DNA of 64,000 nucleotides, from assembly GCF_019399895.1 (NCBI RefSeq), contig NC_091873.1:310001-374000 (forward strand), written 5' to 3'. This DNA is from Cardiocondyla obscurior. Taxonomy: Eukaryota; Arthropoda; Insecta; Hymenoptera; Formicidae. Shown one piece after another: positions 45,432-55,592 of the stretch. How positions within the stretch are numbered: the first letter of the stretch is position 1; each line of letters starts with the position of its first letter. A program made the translations under genes and the position numbers. The notes under the pieces are model-generated. The model had not been told where the DNA came from. It did no database searches and saw only the letters and a list, made by a program, of their open reading frames with translations.

Positions 45432-46553
45432 CTAGGTGACGCCATAAACTAGAGAGCCACAAGAATATTCTGGTGACCTTCTACCGCACATGTAAACATA
45501 CTGTCGGAAGGCGAGATTCAACAACAGAGAAGGCGTTTTATATAGCGGGGATCTGCACAAACATCCAATGTAATTTTGAATAGGAAACACATAAGAAGTA
45601 TCAATTTTCCAATTAGTATTAGTAGAAAAGTCGCCAAAGAACTTAGACCGCCTAGCAATCAAATAAGCAGAACCACGTGGAGGTATGATTTTAACATCTC
45701 CAGGAATAGGGTTCGCAATACGATCAGCGATAACACCTGAAACACTAGTATCTGCATAATGATAGCAATCTCTCGGGATAACAGCACTTAATCCAGTCAT
45801 GCAGGCTTTTAAATTTTCCTTAAGAATAAGATTCTCAGGATAAGCCAACCTCAAACGAATCTTGTCGGCACAAGACAAATAATTAGATAAATGTCTAGTA
45901 ATAACCACATTCATGAAAGGGCTGTTAGACTGCTCCAGGGGTGCGATGGATTTGCTCCCTTGTGGATCAAACAAACAATCAGAATCAGTAGAACACGATG
46001 CATAAGCTGAAGTCTCATCAAAGATATATTCGGGAGCTGGTGGAGAAAAATGGCTAGTATCACCAATAGGTGAAGCATTAACCAAAATAGCTCCAGATTC
46101 AAGCTTAATGTATGGTGGATTATCATCACCAATAACATGTTCTTCCTTAATCTCAGGATAAATGCCAATCTCATTAGCATCATAATTACAATCGTTCTGT
46201 GAACACAGGACCCCACCATCTGTTGAATAATATAATAAAGAAAAAAATGGGACGGTAACAGGTGTAGAATCCAAATCGTGATCACGCATCAGATCCAAAA
46301 GGGCTTCCGAGTCTTCGATATAACAAGATGCAGCCTGAGTCGCCATCTTAAAAGCTCTAACGACATCATAATGTCTAGTGGTAATAACGTCAAGCTGATA
46401 AAGTTGACCAACAAATTTGTGAGACAAGTCTTTTAAGACCATATCTCAGTAAATCTTGCTCTTCTCAGTATAGGCCAAATTAAGTTTAATTAAACGGCGC
46501 ATATACATACGTCGTTCAAACGCAGTTTTCGAGTTCTTATGTAACTTCGGCAT
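45432..46553 (-). pseudogene. ORF0 of telomeric retrotransposon copy B, unknown protein
   Basis: Identical in reading to 35102-36223: start at 46551-46553, TGA at 46446-46448, then 336 open codons. Here it is clearly at the 5' end of a complete element (copy B), about 70 bp from the TTAGG tract. This supports it being part of the retrotransposon and not an unrelated neighbour. Confidence 0.55.
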
Positions 46554-46625
46554 AGCAAAGTCAAGAAGGGAATAGACCGTAATAGATAATTACGTCAGCG
46601 TATGAAATCATACACTAAATTCGGA

Positions 46626-46668
46626 ACCTAACCTAACCTAACCTAACCTAACCTAACCTAACCTAACC
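46626..46668 (+). repeat. Telomeric repeat tract (CCTAA)n, second copy
   Basis: Same length class as 36296-36338. It is followed by a T-run one base shorter (46669-46687). It marks the junction between the 3' end of copy C and the 5' end of copy B. Confidence 0.95.
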
Positions 46669-47139
46669 TTTTTTTTTTTTTTTTTTTGTGTGGGGAGAAA
46701 ATGCAAGTTACGCACACCTGGGGGCCGGATCCTCCAGGTAGTGTTGGACTCGCCGCTAACCGGCCATACCAACTAAAAACTCCGCCACGTGCTTGACATC
46801 CACAGGACATAACGATAACGAGTAAAACAGAAAAACGTGCTATTTAATACACATTAGGCTTCGTTCACCCATATCTAGCCCCTACATATACATGTACTTC
46901 ATAAAATCCGGGATAAAGACAGTAATTAATAAAATTTACCACTTAAGAGCGTCTCACATGCATATAGAATCCCCTATTAGGTTTATAAGAGTTTAGCGCT
47001 AAAAGGTTCTCGTTTTATATGGAACCTGTAACCAGTGAGCCGACCTTTAAGAATTTAGATCTAATTATTCCCCCCCCCCTTTGTACATAGTAATTATATA
47101 GCAAGAGAGAGAAAATTGTAAATATATTTATTGCAAGAG
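46669..47139 (-). other. 3' untranslated region and poly(A), copy C
   Basis: Duplicate of 36339-36810: poly(A) run fused to TTAGG repeats, then the 3' region of the retrotransposon copy C fragment. Confidence 0.7.
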
Positions 47140-48149
47140 TTACCCGGGACTCCACCCCTTCTCTTGTATGACCTGCCTACAAAAATTGCCAAAGACTTTC
47201 CAACATTTATTGCTTTGGCACATCCATTCTATTATCTGGCTCATTCTTAAATCTTGGCAAAAAGCTTCATAGAGCGGGAACCTAAATTCTTCCCATCGGC
47301 AGCACTCCCGCAGAGTATGTTCAACCGTATCTATTGATTTTTCATCGCAATATTCACATTCAAGCGTCTCAACCTTATTTATTCTATATAAGAAAGGTGA
47401 AAATTCGCCGTGCGATGTAAGAAACTGTGTAATGTAATAGTCTAAACTACCGTGCGCGCGCTTCAGCCATTCTTCAAAATTATCTAATACACATGCTTTC
47501 GTCCATTTCGCAACGCTTCCAGAATTCTCAATATAACTTCTCCAGTTTTCAACCAGCCTTTCGTTCTCTTGCAACTTAATTCTCTTAAGCCTATTCTTTA
47601 AGTCTACACCGCCTATAGATCTTTCTTTTGCCTTTTTAGTTCGTAAGAAAATTCTCCTTCTGGTCGCCGCTAATAATTCAAAGGGAGGAGTCGCCGCCAA
47701 CATTGTGCATGCCATGTAAGATACCGTCCGATAGCAACAAATAACCCTACCGCTAAAGGGCTTCTGAATATTCCGCAGAGTTTTAATAATCGCATTTTGC
47801 ATTTTTGTTCTCCTATACCATACAGCAGCGCCATATACTACAATAGAACTTATAATATTATAATATAAAAGTCGTTTTTTAGATGATGGCCCTGACATAT
47901 TTGGTATAATCCGATACAAATTCCTGTCTACCTTTGTTACTTTCTCACTTATAAATCTAATATGATCCATAAAATTTAATTTCTCGTCCAACAGTACACC
48001 CAAATATTTTAAAAACTTTTTAAACTCTACTAGATGACCATCAATATAAATCACTCTATCGACAACAGGTTTCGATCTTCCGGGCTTAAATATAACTATC
48101 TCAGTCTTTTCTGGCGCAACTTCCAAATCTAAACCAAAAATTCTATTAA
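47140..48149 (-). pseudogene. Telomeric retrotransposon copy C, ORF2 C-terminal half only
   Basis: Same open frame as 36811-37820 (328 codons from the first ATG-type start), with the L-K-Y-L-G motif and the C-terminal zinc motif. Its N-terminal half is absent: upstream on this strand lies E3 and then E4, not the rest of RT. Confidence 0.85.
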
Positions 48150-48532
48150 AATATCTCTGTAGCGCAACGGCTAACAGCGGGCCTGCTAATTTGACGACCG
48201 TGCGAGCGCCGGTTCGAGTCCCGTTACGTACTTATAATTTTTTTTTAATTTTTTTTATAATACCATGTGCAAAATCATATTTTTTATAAATAAATTGTTT
48301 ATTACGCTGTAACAATTTATTTATAAAAAATATAATTCCTCTTTGCACATGATCATCAAGATGGACAAAACAGAATAGACAAGCAGGCAAAGCTAGCAAA
48401 CAGGCAAAGGTCTGTCATTCTTATATGCACGCGTATTACAAGGCTCCAGATGTCACCACGTTCCAGTACGGAATTTTCGCTTGGCCTGTCATATCGACGC
48501 CGTGCAAGTTCGGCGACGGCTTTAGCTTCCCC
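48150..48532. mobile_element. Element E3, internally deleted, abutting E4
   Basis: Same left junction (TTCTATTAA then AATATCTCTG) as E2. Its right third has E4-like variants (GACAAGCAGGCAAAG, CCAGATGTCACCACG) where E1 and E2 have others. So E3 is either a recombinant or belongs to a different subfamily at this end. It ends TTTAGCTTCCCC, then a single TTAA, then E4. Confidence 0.8.
48153..48229 (+). tRNA. tRNA-like sequence in E3
   Basis: As in E2, with GTGCGAGCGCC in place of GTGCAAGCGCC before the B box. T-run at 48238-48246. Confidence 0.3.
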
Positions 48533-49188
48533 TTAAGGGGAAGCTAAACCTTCCTGTTTTACCACGCAATCGTAAATTCGACTATTTTTCTAAACGGCTG
48601 AACGGAATAAAAAATTCTTCTCCAGGTTTAAAGTACGCACGCTTATGAATATCGGACTGGTCAGTTTGATATAAAATATGCGAAAAAATTATTTTTTATG
48701 TGTTCACCTACGAAACATTTATTTACTGCATAAATTATATCGCTTAGACGCACAAACAGAGACCAGTCCGAAATTCCTGAAACATCAAAGAAAAGAATGG
48801 CGCACTTGAAATTACGATTCGAAGGCTAACAAAAAAGAATAGTCGAATTTACGATTTAGCAAAATGTGCACGGGTCAGCATGTGCCATTTTGGTAAAAAT
48901 GTCACGAAAAACGAGCAAGATTAGTTCCGGCGTCACAGGATAGATGGCAGTGTTGTACATACATGTGTTCATATAGAAATAACAGACCTTTGCCTGTTTG
49001 CTAGCTTTGCCTGCTTGTCTATCCTGTCCTGTCCATTTTGATGACTATGTGCAAAGAGGAATCATATTTTTTATAAATAAATTGCTACAGCGCAATAACA
49101 ATTTATTTATAAAAAATATGATTTTTCTGTGCACATGGTGTTATAAAAAAAAAAATTTTTTTTTAATTAAAAAAAAAAATTATAAGTA

Positions 49189-49267
49189 CGTACATAACCG
49201 GACTCGAACCGGCGCTTGCACGGTCGTCAAGTTAGCAGGCCCGCTGTTAGCCGTTACGCTACAAAGA
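49189..49267 (-). tRNA. tRNA-like sequence, E4 left arm
   Basis: Minus-strand copy with B box GGTTCGAGTCC and variable region GACGACCGTGCAAGC. Here it keeps the base that E1's left arm lacks. An oligo-T terminator lies outward. Confidence 0.35.
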
Positions 49268-49825
49268 TATTTTAATAGTTTAGGCGAAATTACTGGTACT
49301 TGTATGACAATAGTACCATTTAAACCTTTACAAAAAATGTGTGTAATAATCAGCTAGATTATTGAAAGATTGAATATTCTAGCTGTCTAATTCACATATT
49401 TAGTGTAAATGTTGAAATGCTACTGTGTCAAGTATCAACCATGGTACTTTCCACTTATAAAAGTCATAACTTATTCATTCATGTATGTAGCTGATACCAG
49501 AAGCAAAATATGTATAATATATACATTCTTATAAACGGATTGAAATATATGTTTAATCCGTTTATAAGAATGTATATATTATACATATTTTGCTTCTGGT
49601 ATCAGCTACATACATGAATAAATAAGTTATGACTTTTATAAGTGGAAAGTACCATGGTTGATACTTGACACAGTAGCATTTCAACATTTACACTAAATAT
49701 GTGAATTAGACAGCTAAAATATTCAATTTTTCAATAATCTAGCTGATTATTACACACATTTTTTGTAAATGTTCAAATGGTACTATTGCCATACATGTAC
49801 CAGTAACTTCGTCTAAACTATTAAA

Positions 49826-49902
49826 ATATCTCTGTAGCGCAACGGCTAACAACGGTCTTGCTAATTTGACGTGCGAGCGCCGGTTCGAGTCCCGTTATGT
49901 AC
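49826..49902 (+). tRNA. tRNA-like sequence, E4 right arm
   Basis: Diverged and shortened in the variable region (TTTGACGTGCGAGC). B box intact and T-run follows. Less tRNA-like than the E1 copies. Confidence 0.25.
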
Positions 49903-50321
49903 TTATAATTTTTTTTTTTAATTTTTATTTATAATACCATGTGCAGAGAGAAATCATATTTTTTATAAATAAATTGTTTATTACGCTGTATCAATTTATT
50001 TATAAAAAATATAATTCCTCTTTGCACATGGTCATCAAGATGGACAGGACAGAATAGACAAGCAGGCAAAGCTAGCAAACAGGCAAAGGTTTGTCATTCT
50101 TATATGCACGCGTATTACAAGGCTCCAGATGTCACCACGTTCCAGTACGGAATTTTCGCTTGGCCTGTCATATCGACGCCGTGCAAGTTCGGCGACGGCT
50201 TTAGCTTCCCCTTAAACAATTAAAATTACTTCTTTTCGGTTAAATATTACAACTACAAAATGAATGAACTCCCCCCAAAATTACTTTTTTTAAAAAAAGG
50301 TATAAAAAAGCGCCAAGTATA

Positions 50322-51500
50322 AGCGCGCGAAATTAAAGTAACTACAAAATGAATAAAATTACCCTCAAAATTAGATCCCCCCAAAAAAATATAAAATGTT
50401 AACTGTAATATTGAATACTCTCTATTAAAGTTATGAGATCAACTAATTGCGCCAAGAACCTAAAGAATCTAGAAAATTTTAAACAATACACAACCATGTA
50501 AAACCGTACAAAAATAGACCTAGGATTGTCCCGATGATATAACGTGGTAATGTAAAGAAAGAAAAAACAAAAAATCTTGGCGCTGCAAAATAAAATCTGA
50601 TGCGTAGCATAACGCAAAAAACAAAATTATAATTTGAGATTTTAAAGATTTGGTTTCTGTCGCGAAATGCACCTCGTTTTAATTTCGCCTTGTACAGCGA
50701 TCACGCTTACTTAGTTTGGCATCTTTGTGTTGGCGCGTGATCACTCGTTGGCCTTCTCCTTGTGTTATTTTCTTCGTGTCAGCGTCGTGTATGTTTTCAC
50801 CTGTTCGCTGTGTTTATTCCTGCGTTTTAACGTCCAACATGAAATTTCTTCGTTCTCGCGGGTTCTCGTCTTTTCTATCGTGACGTACTTCCGGAGCCAG
50901 AATTCGCCAGATCCTTCCAGAGGATGGGTTTAATATATAAGCGTCCACCGCTCGATCGTATGGCAGTCGCTATTTCGTCGTCTTACTGCCCGGCCTTAGT
51001 CTCATTGTAATTGCGTGCGAAGTATTAAGCAGAAAAGATACTGCGGCTCCGGTAAGGCGACCGACGCTTTGGTTCGCGTGTGTTATTGTTTTTTGTGGCG
51101 GTTCTTCTTGCTGTACTTTCTCGTGGATTATTTCCGAAAATAAAGGTGACGATTTCAAGAATCAGGTGTTCCTTTCTGTGAATACTCCGCGCCTTTCCGA
51201 GAAATCCAGGCGATTCATCCGTTTCAAAACAGTTTCGCAGCGCCAAAATTTTTTGTTTTTTCTTTCTTTATATTACTACGTTATATCATCGGGACAAACA
51301 TTGGTTTCTTTTTGTACGGTTTTACATGGTTTGTATTGTTTAAAATTTTCTAGATTCTTTAGGTTCTTGGCGCAATTATTTGATCTCATAACTTTAATAG
51401 AGAGTATTCAATATTACAGTAAACATTTTATGTTTTTTTTGGGGGATCTAATTTTGAGGGAAATTTTATTCATTTTGTAGTTATTTTAATTTCGCGCGTT
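50322..51500. mobile_element. Fold-back MITE split by a solo LTR
   Basis: Left arm (50322-50586) and right arm (51237-51500) are inverted near-copies starting CGCGCGAAATTAAA. They enclosed only a loop of about 70 bp before a solo LTR (50658-51231) was inserted in it. A partial repeat of the outer arm motif ACTACAAAATGAAT lies just outside at 50258. No coding capacity. Confidence 0.8.
50658..51231 (+). mobile_element. Solo LTR, 574 bp, target duplication GTTTC
   Basis: Begins TGTCGCGAAATGC, ends CGTTTCAAAACA, with GTTTC on both sides (50653-50657 and 51232-51236). It has TTTAATATATAAGC near 50930 as a TATA region and AATAAAGG near 51138 as a possible poly(A) signal, in the order U3-R-U5. A five-base duplication is usual for gypsy, BEL and retroviral elements. 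The internal region was probably removed by LTR-LTR recombination. Confidence 0.85.
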
Positions 51501-52649
51501 AATTATACACGCGTGTAGCATGCACTGAGCACGTCAGTACGGTCAGAAGTGGCCGTTCGCCAGGTAGACGGCTTCCGCACGCACACACACAAAAAAAACA
51601 ATAATGTTCGATCTTACATCTTTATTAATACTACGGGTGAGAGCACAGTTTCTTGACAAAAAAAAATGCGGGCCGCGGCTCTGCACGACACGGAGCGAGA
51701 TAACAAATCGAGAACGGACCGGAAATTTTACGGGAACCTTTGACCTGCTGCATAGACGCCCGACGGAGATCTTGAGGAGCGCCGGTATTTGGATCGCCCC
51801 GCCGGAGCGGAAATCTTGATCGCGGTATGGAAAATCGCGTGCAACAGCAGTTCCCCGCGATCGCGGAAGCACGTGCGCGGGCCGTGCAGAATCGCTATAC
51901 CGCGCGCACAAATAATTACAGAGAGTCACTGAGATTAATGAAAGAACAATTACAAAAATACCACAAAATTAGAGTGTCGCGCACACTTTTCGAGCCACTC
52001 GGGGTCGGTGGTCGGCGTTTAAATCACGCACCGGCCTTGTCGCGGTACAAAATCGAAAAGGTACAAAACTGAAATAGAGCGTCCGTTCTAGCGAAGCGAG
52101 TACAGAGAACTAACTCATTGTCGTCAAGCGAGCAGCAGGTCCGGGATCGCCCGCTTCACGCGCAAAGCGCGTGCAGTATGCTTCGGCGTAATCGCGCACC
52201 TGACTTGCACGCCCGCAACTCGTGTAATCGCGAACATCGCCGCCAACCTTGAAACGTCGTTTTAATTACACGAGGCTGAACATGAAAATAATGACGCGAA
52301 AGAATAAAATAAATCGATTGGAATCGCAATTACGAGATTAAACTTAAGCTAACGCAGTACTTAGCGGGGTAGAAACGACGCGGCGCATGTATGCATACCA
52401 CTCAAACGCAAATCAAAATAAACGAATTAATTAAAATAAAAGAAAAAAAAAATAATAACGCTGTAAACGCACGGGCACGGTAAATTAATACAAACTAAGA
52501 CCAAACTTATTACATGTATCTCGCAATAATTTCATAGAAAAGCGAAGAACGTACGCCCGCAAGGCGAAAATGAAAAATCACATAGGTAATTTATTAACGC
52601 AACGCGGTTAAAATATGTACAAGTATAATTATGAGTAAGACTCAGAAAT
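51501..52649 (-). other. Probable 3' region/LTR of BEL-1, boundaries unresolved
   Basis: Lies between the BEL-1 pol stop (52650) and the fold-back MITE. It is GC-rich at 51640-52270 and AT-rich toward 52640. It should contain the 3' LTR of BEL-1, but I found no TG...CA pair with a matching partner in the window. The open frames here have no recognisable motifs. Confidence 0.4.
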
Positions 52650-53084
52650 TTACGGGGAGGAGTCGTTGCATGAAACCGGCAGTACAGATATCTTGGCTAT
52701 GGGGCGTCGAAACGTGGACGAGACCGTCTTGACCGTGACAACCCGGGTCAAGCCGACGGAGCCGAGATGAACTTGCGTTATCCGGCCGAGCTCCCATTTG
52801 CAAAGAGGAAGAGAGGGGTTACGTAGTAGTACCATACGACCTATTTCGATAGCGGCGGTAACTTTGCGCCACTTTGAGCGCTGTTGCAAAGTATTAACGT
52901 AATCGGTGGCCCAAAGCCGCCAGAATCTTTCCGACATTTGTCTAACAAGCTGCCATCGCAACAGACGGTTCTCATCTAAATGAAGTACGGAGGGTTCGGG
53001 GGGAGTTGTAAGAGCTGACCCTTCAAGAAAATGACCGAGAGTCGAAATCGAGGCCGCACCACGTAAACGGGCGCAGAGGAGGAG
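52650..53084 (-). pseudogene. BEL-1 integrase C-terminal domain (DUF5641-like)
   Basis: The minus-strand frame contains R-F-W-R-L-W, S-K-W, then W-E-L-G-R-I and the V-x-T-x7-R-R-P-I motif typical of the BEL/Pao C-terminal domain after integrase. Upstream in the same frame is the usual linker rich in P and E. Between this and the zinc-binding part of integrase only about 45 bp remain where some 180 codons of catalytic core are expected, so the core was deleted and the enzyme is dead. Confidence 0.75.
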
Positions 53085-53694
53085 TCACACGCTCCGCGGG
53101 GAGATTTGCATAAGTTGTGAAAGAATAGAAGCTCGCTCACGCACGCACGTGACGCACGAGTAGATCACGGCCTTGACCAGAGACCGTGCTCGCAAAATCC
53201 AGTAATCTAGATGAAGAGTACTGAGTGTAAGTTGCAATCTTCCGTGTAAAACTCGTAAGTGAGTTTGCCGAATTAAAAGTCGAACAAGCGGATGCGAGGA
53301 CAGCAAGATCGGATGTCGTAGTACATCATAAGACAGAGGCGCGTGTCTTACAATTAGACGGCCGCCCACACGCAAAAATCGTCGCGATCCAGGAATGGAG
53401 CAAGCGCAGCGAGGAGACTCCGGGATGAGACCGCACCCGTGGACTTCAAAGCTTGAATATCTGATTCAAATAACTCCCGTTGAAGGCGACGAAGCCAGAA
53501 TATTTTAGCGAATGTAAGCTCCGTTCTGGTAAGGGCTAAACTTGAAGGCCGAACGTCAGGTTCGACGAAAAATCCTCGGCGGCACCGAGCGACGAAGCGT
53601 ATAATATATGCTGTGACGCGTAACAATTTATTCCAGGAACTGTAGTGTTCCTTAAGATCCCATGGAGGAACACGGGAAACGACATAGAGAACTG
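53085..53694 (-). pseudogene. BEL-1 integrase N-terminal H2C2 region, frame-shifted
   Basis: Two minus-strand segments (53626-53354 and 53375-53085) in different frames. The first continues from RNase H with L-R-V-T-A-Y-I-I-R-F, the usual BEL linker. The second has R-V-G-G-R-L, H-P, H-L-R-V-L-H-G and C-V-T-C, the zinc-binding H-H-C-C of integrase. A frameshift separates RNase H from the linker near 53700, another lies near 53360, and a TGA follows at 53085. Confidence 0.75.
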
Positions 53695-55117
53695 TCAGTC
53701 TCTTGGCTTCAGTAGGCTCTGCGCCAAGAGAATCCGGGTCAGCCGGCCAATGGTTAGACGGAGAGAGAAGCCACGGAGAGCCCTGCCACCACAGAGGGTG
53801 TCTGCACAGCTACGATCCAGTAATCTTCCGCGCGATGCACAATCCGCGGGATTGTCCTGAGAGGGCACGTAATGCCAGATAGCGTCCGGAATAGACTCTT
53901 GTATTTTTGTGACACGGTTGGCCACGAAGACGTTCCAACACGATGGGTGAGAGCGAATCCACTGCAAGGCGACAGTCGAATCCGTCCAGCAGTGACAGGG
54001 AGTCGCACCAAGTTCGAGCGTCGATCGGACGAATACTATAAGACGCGATAGTAATAACGAAGCGGAAAGCTCCAGTCGCGGAATCGTGAGAGGCTTAATG
54101 GGCGCGACCTTGGATCTACCCGCAAGCAACGTAACAATCGACGTACCGTCAGGACGAGGTACCCTGAGGTACACGGAGGCGGCGTACGCGCTGCTCAACG
54201 CATCCGCGAATCCGTGTATTTCAGGATTGCAACCCGGAAAAGAGCCCGTCCAGCGAGGAAACTGAAGCTGCTCTAAACAGCCAAATTGAGAATGGAGGTC
54301 ACTCCACTGCGAATGAATAGGCTCGGGAAGCGGAGCATCCCATTCTGTGTTAAGGCGCCAAAGGGCCTGCATAAGAATTTTGACGGCGACTGTAACCGGC
54401 GTTGCCAGACCGAGCGGGTCATACAGCCGAGTGATGAAAGAAAGCACGGAACGTTTAGAATTCGGAGCCGTAGATTCGAGGGCAACCCGAAATTGAAATG
54501 CGTCCGAAGAAGGAGACCATACCATGCCGAGAACCTTGACCGCCTCATCGGTTGAGAGAGATTTATCGCACGCGAGCCCGTGATCGCGCCGATCAATGTC
54601 GTCAAGCAAATGCGAGGAATTGCTCGCCCACTTGCGCAGCGTAAACTGACCGCTTCGAAGTAGTAGAATGAGCTGTTCGCGTTTGTGTTTCAACTGCGCG
54701 ATGTCGTGGTCGCCGAATAACACGCCATCGACATAAATTTGGCGGCGGAGAATGGGAACCGCGAGAGGATACTTGGGTCCATCGTCGTCCGCCAAGCGAC
54801 GCAGTACGCGCAACGCTAAATAAGGCGCACACGTTATACCGTACGTTACTGTGAGGAGTTGATACTCCTGCGGGCAGACCGTGGCTTCCGGTTGCCACAA
54901 AATACATTGTGAATCGACGTCACGATCATCTATGCGAATTTGGCGGAACATTTTTGCTATATCGGCCGTATAGACAAAGCGAAATTGACGCCACTGCAAC
55001 AGAATGGCCGGAAGTTCTGTTTGCAATTTCGGCTCGGAATGTAAAATATCATTGAGCGATACATCCGTGGAAGTTGCACACGAAGCGTTGAACACAACGC
55101 GAAGTTTAGTAGTAGCG
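53695..55117 (-). pseudogene. BEL-1 reverse transcriptase and RNase H
   Basis: BEL/Pao RT: V-F-N-A-S at the start, L-Q-T-E-L, T-A-D-I-A-K-M-F-R-Q-I (first catalytic aspartate near residue 45) and P-Y-L-A-L-R-V-L. The active-site box reads Y-V-D-G in place of Y-V-D-D near residue 120, so one catalytic aspartate is lost. Downstream are R-L-Y-D-P-L-G-L, the H-G-F-A-D-A-S-type RNase H start (here H-G-F-A-D-A-L-S), P-R-L-E-L and C-W-T-D-S-T-V. The N-terminal junction at 55118 is a solo-LTR insertion. The frame shifts into the integrase region at 53695. Confidence 0.85.
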
Positions 55118-55122
55118 CTGTC

Positions 55123-55587
55123 TGTTTAAGATTAAGGCATTATTTTTCAGAATAGATAAGGGCCCTTAGTCACAGTAACTTTGCCTTATCCAGCCCGGGT
55201 GTATTGTTATAATGCATCCGGCACAGCTCATACAGTTATCAAACGTATAATAACCCGTACGTGCCTAATCGCGCATGGCAACGGAAATATCCCTTCGGGA
55301 AGAACCGTCTTAACAAAGATTATCCTTTGTCTAATGACAAAGAATCGCCTGTGACAAACCGATTGCGCGGTCGAGCTAACCAGTCTACCGCTAGTACTTA
55401 TTACGGACGCATCGCAGTATCGTTCAGATTTATTAACTTTGCTACGTTTTGCTAACGTTATTCTTGCCTGAATAACTTATTCGCATAAGTCCGCGCATGA
55501 CTTGTGCTCTGTACAAAGCATAATAAAAAACTAGATTAAGTCCACTGCTAGAATAATTTGAACCTTCCTAACGTGCAATCGTTAACA
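55123..55587. mobile_element. Solo LTR in BEL-1 pol, 465 bp, target duplication CTGTC
   Basis: Starts TGTTTAAG and ends CGTTAACA, flanked by CTGTC (55118-55122 and 55588-55592). Removing it with one target copy makes the BEL-1 frame continuous across the site, in the conserved block before RT. Orientation of the LTR is not determined. Confidence 0.9.
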
Positions 55588-55592
55588 CTGTC

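Larger units (their letters stand above)
36339..46625 (-). mobile_element. Telomere-specific LINE (R1 clade, SART-like), complete copy B
   Basis: On the minus strand from 46625 to 36339: 5' end next to TTAGG repeats, ORF0, a 2.8-kb AT-rich region, ORF1, ORF2 split by the 394-bp element E2, a 450-bp 3' region, a 20-base poly(A) run and TTAGG repeats. Without E2 the element is about 9.9 kb, longer than the Bombyx SART/TRAS elements I know of, mainly because of ORF0 and the AT-rich region. Copy A (27889-36295) lacks its 3' end, and copy C (46669-48149) is only a 3' end. Confidence 0.75.
26190..48532. mobile_element. Candidate 22-kb composite transposon E1-retro-E2-retro-E3
   Basis: The left end (26190, GGGGAAGCTAAA) and right end (48532, TTTAGCTTCCCC) are inverse copies of the E terminus, and both abut TTAA (26186-26189 and 48533-48536). 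Inside are two near-identical telomeric retrotransposon units and a partial E copy. The left flank TTTGTTTAA is not retrotransposon sequence, whereas the inner end of E1 is joined to the retrotransposon at a TTAA within its RT gene. The right end abuts a complete E copy, E4. Mobilisation as one unit is an inference from these junctions. Confidence 0.55.
48537..50211. mobile_element. Fold-back element E4, complete
   Basis: Starts GGGGAAGCTAAACC and ends TTTAGCTTCCCC, with TTAA on both sides (48533-48536 and 50212-50215). Same architecture as E1: long palindrome centred near 49550, two tRNA-like sequences, no ORF of note. Its right flank is AACAATTAAAATT, which together with the left flank of E1 would reconstitute a plain target TTTGTTTAAACAATT. 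Confidence 0.8.

Noticed and set aside
51543..51929. 128-codon minus-strand ORF
   Set aside because: In presumed BEL-1 LTR/3' sequence, with no recognisable motif; overlapped by equally long frames on the other strand.
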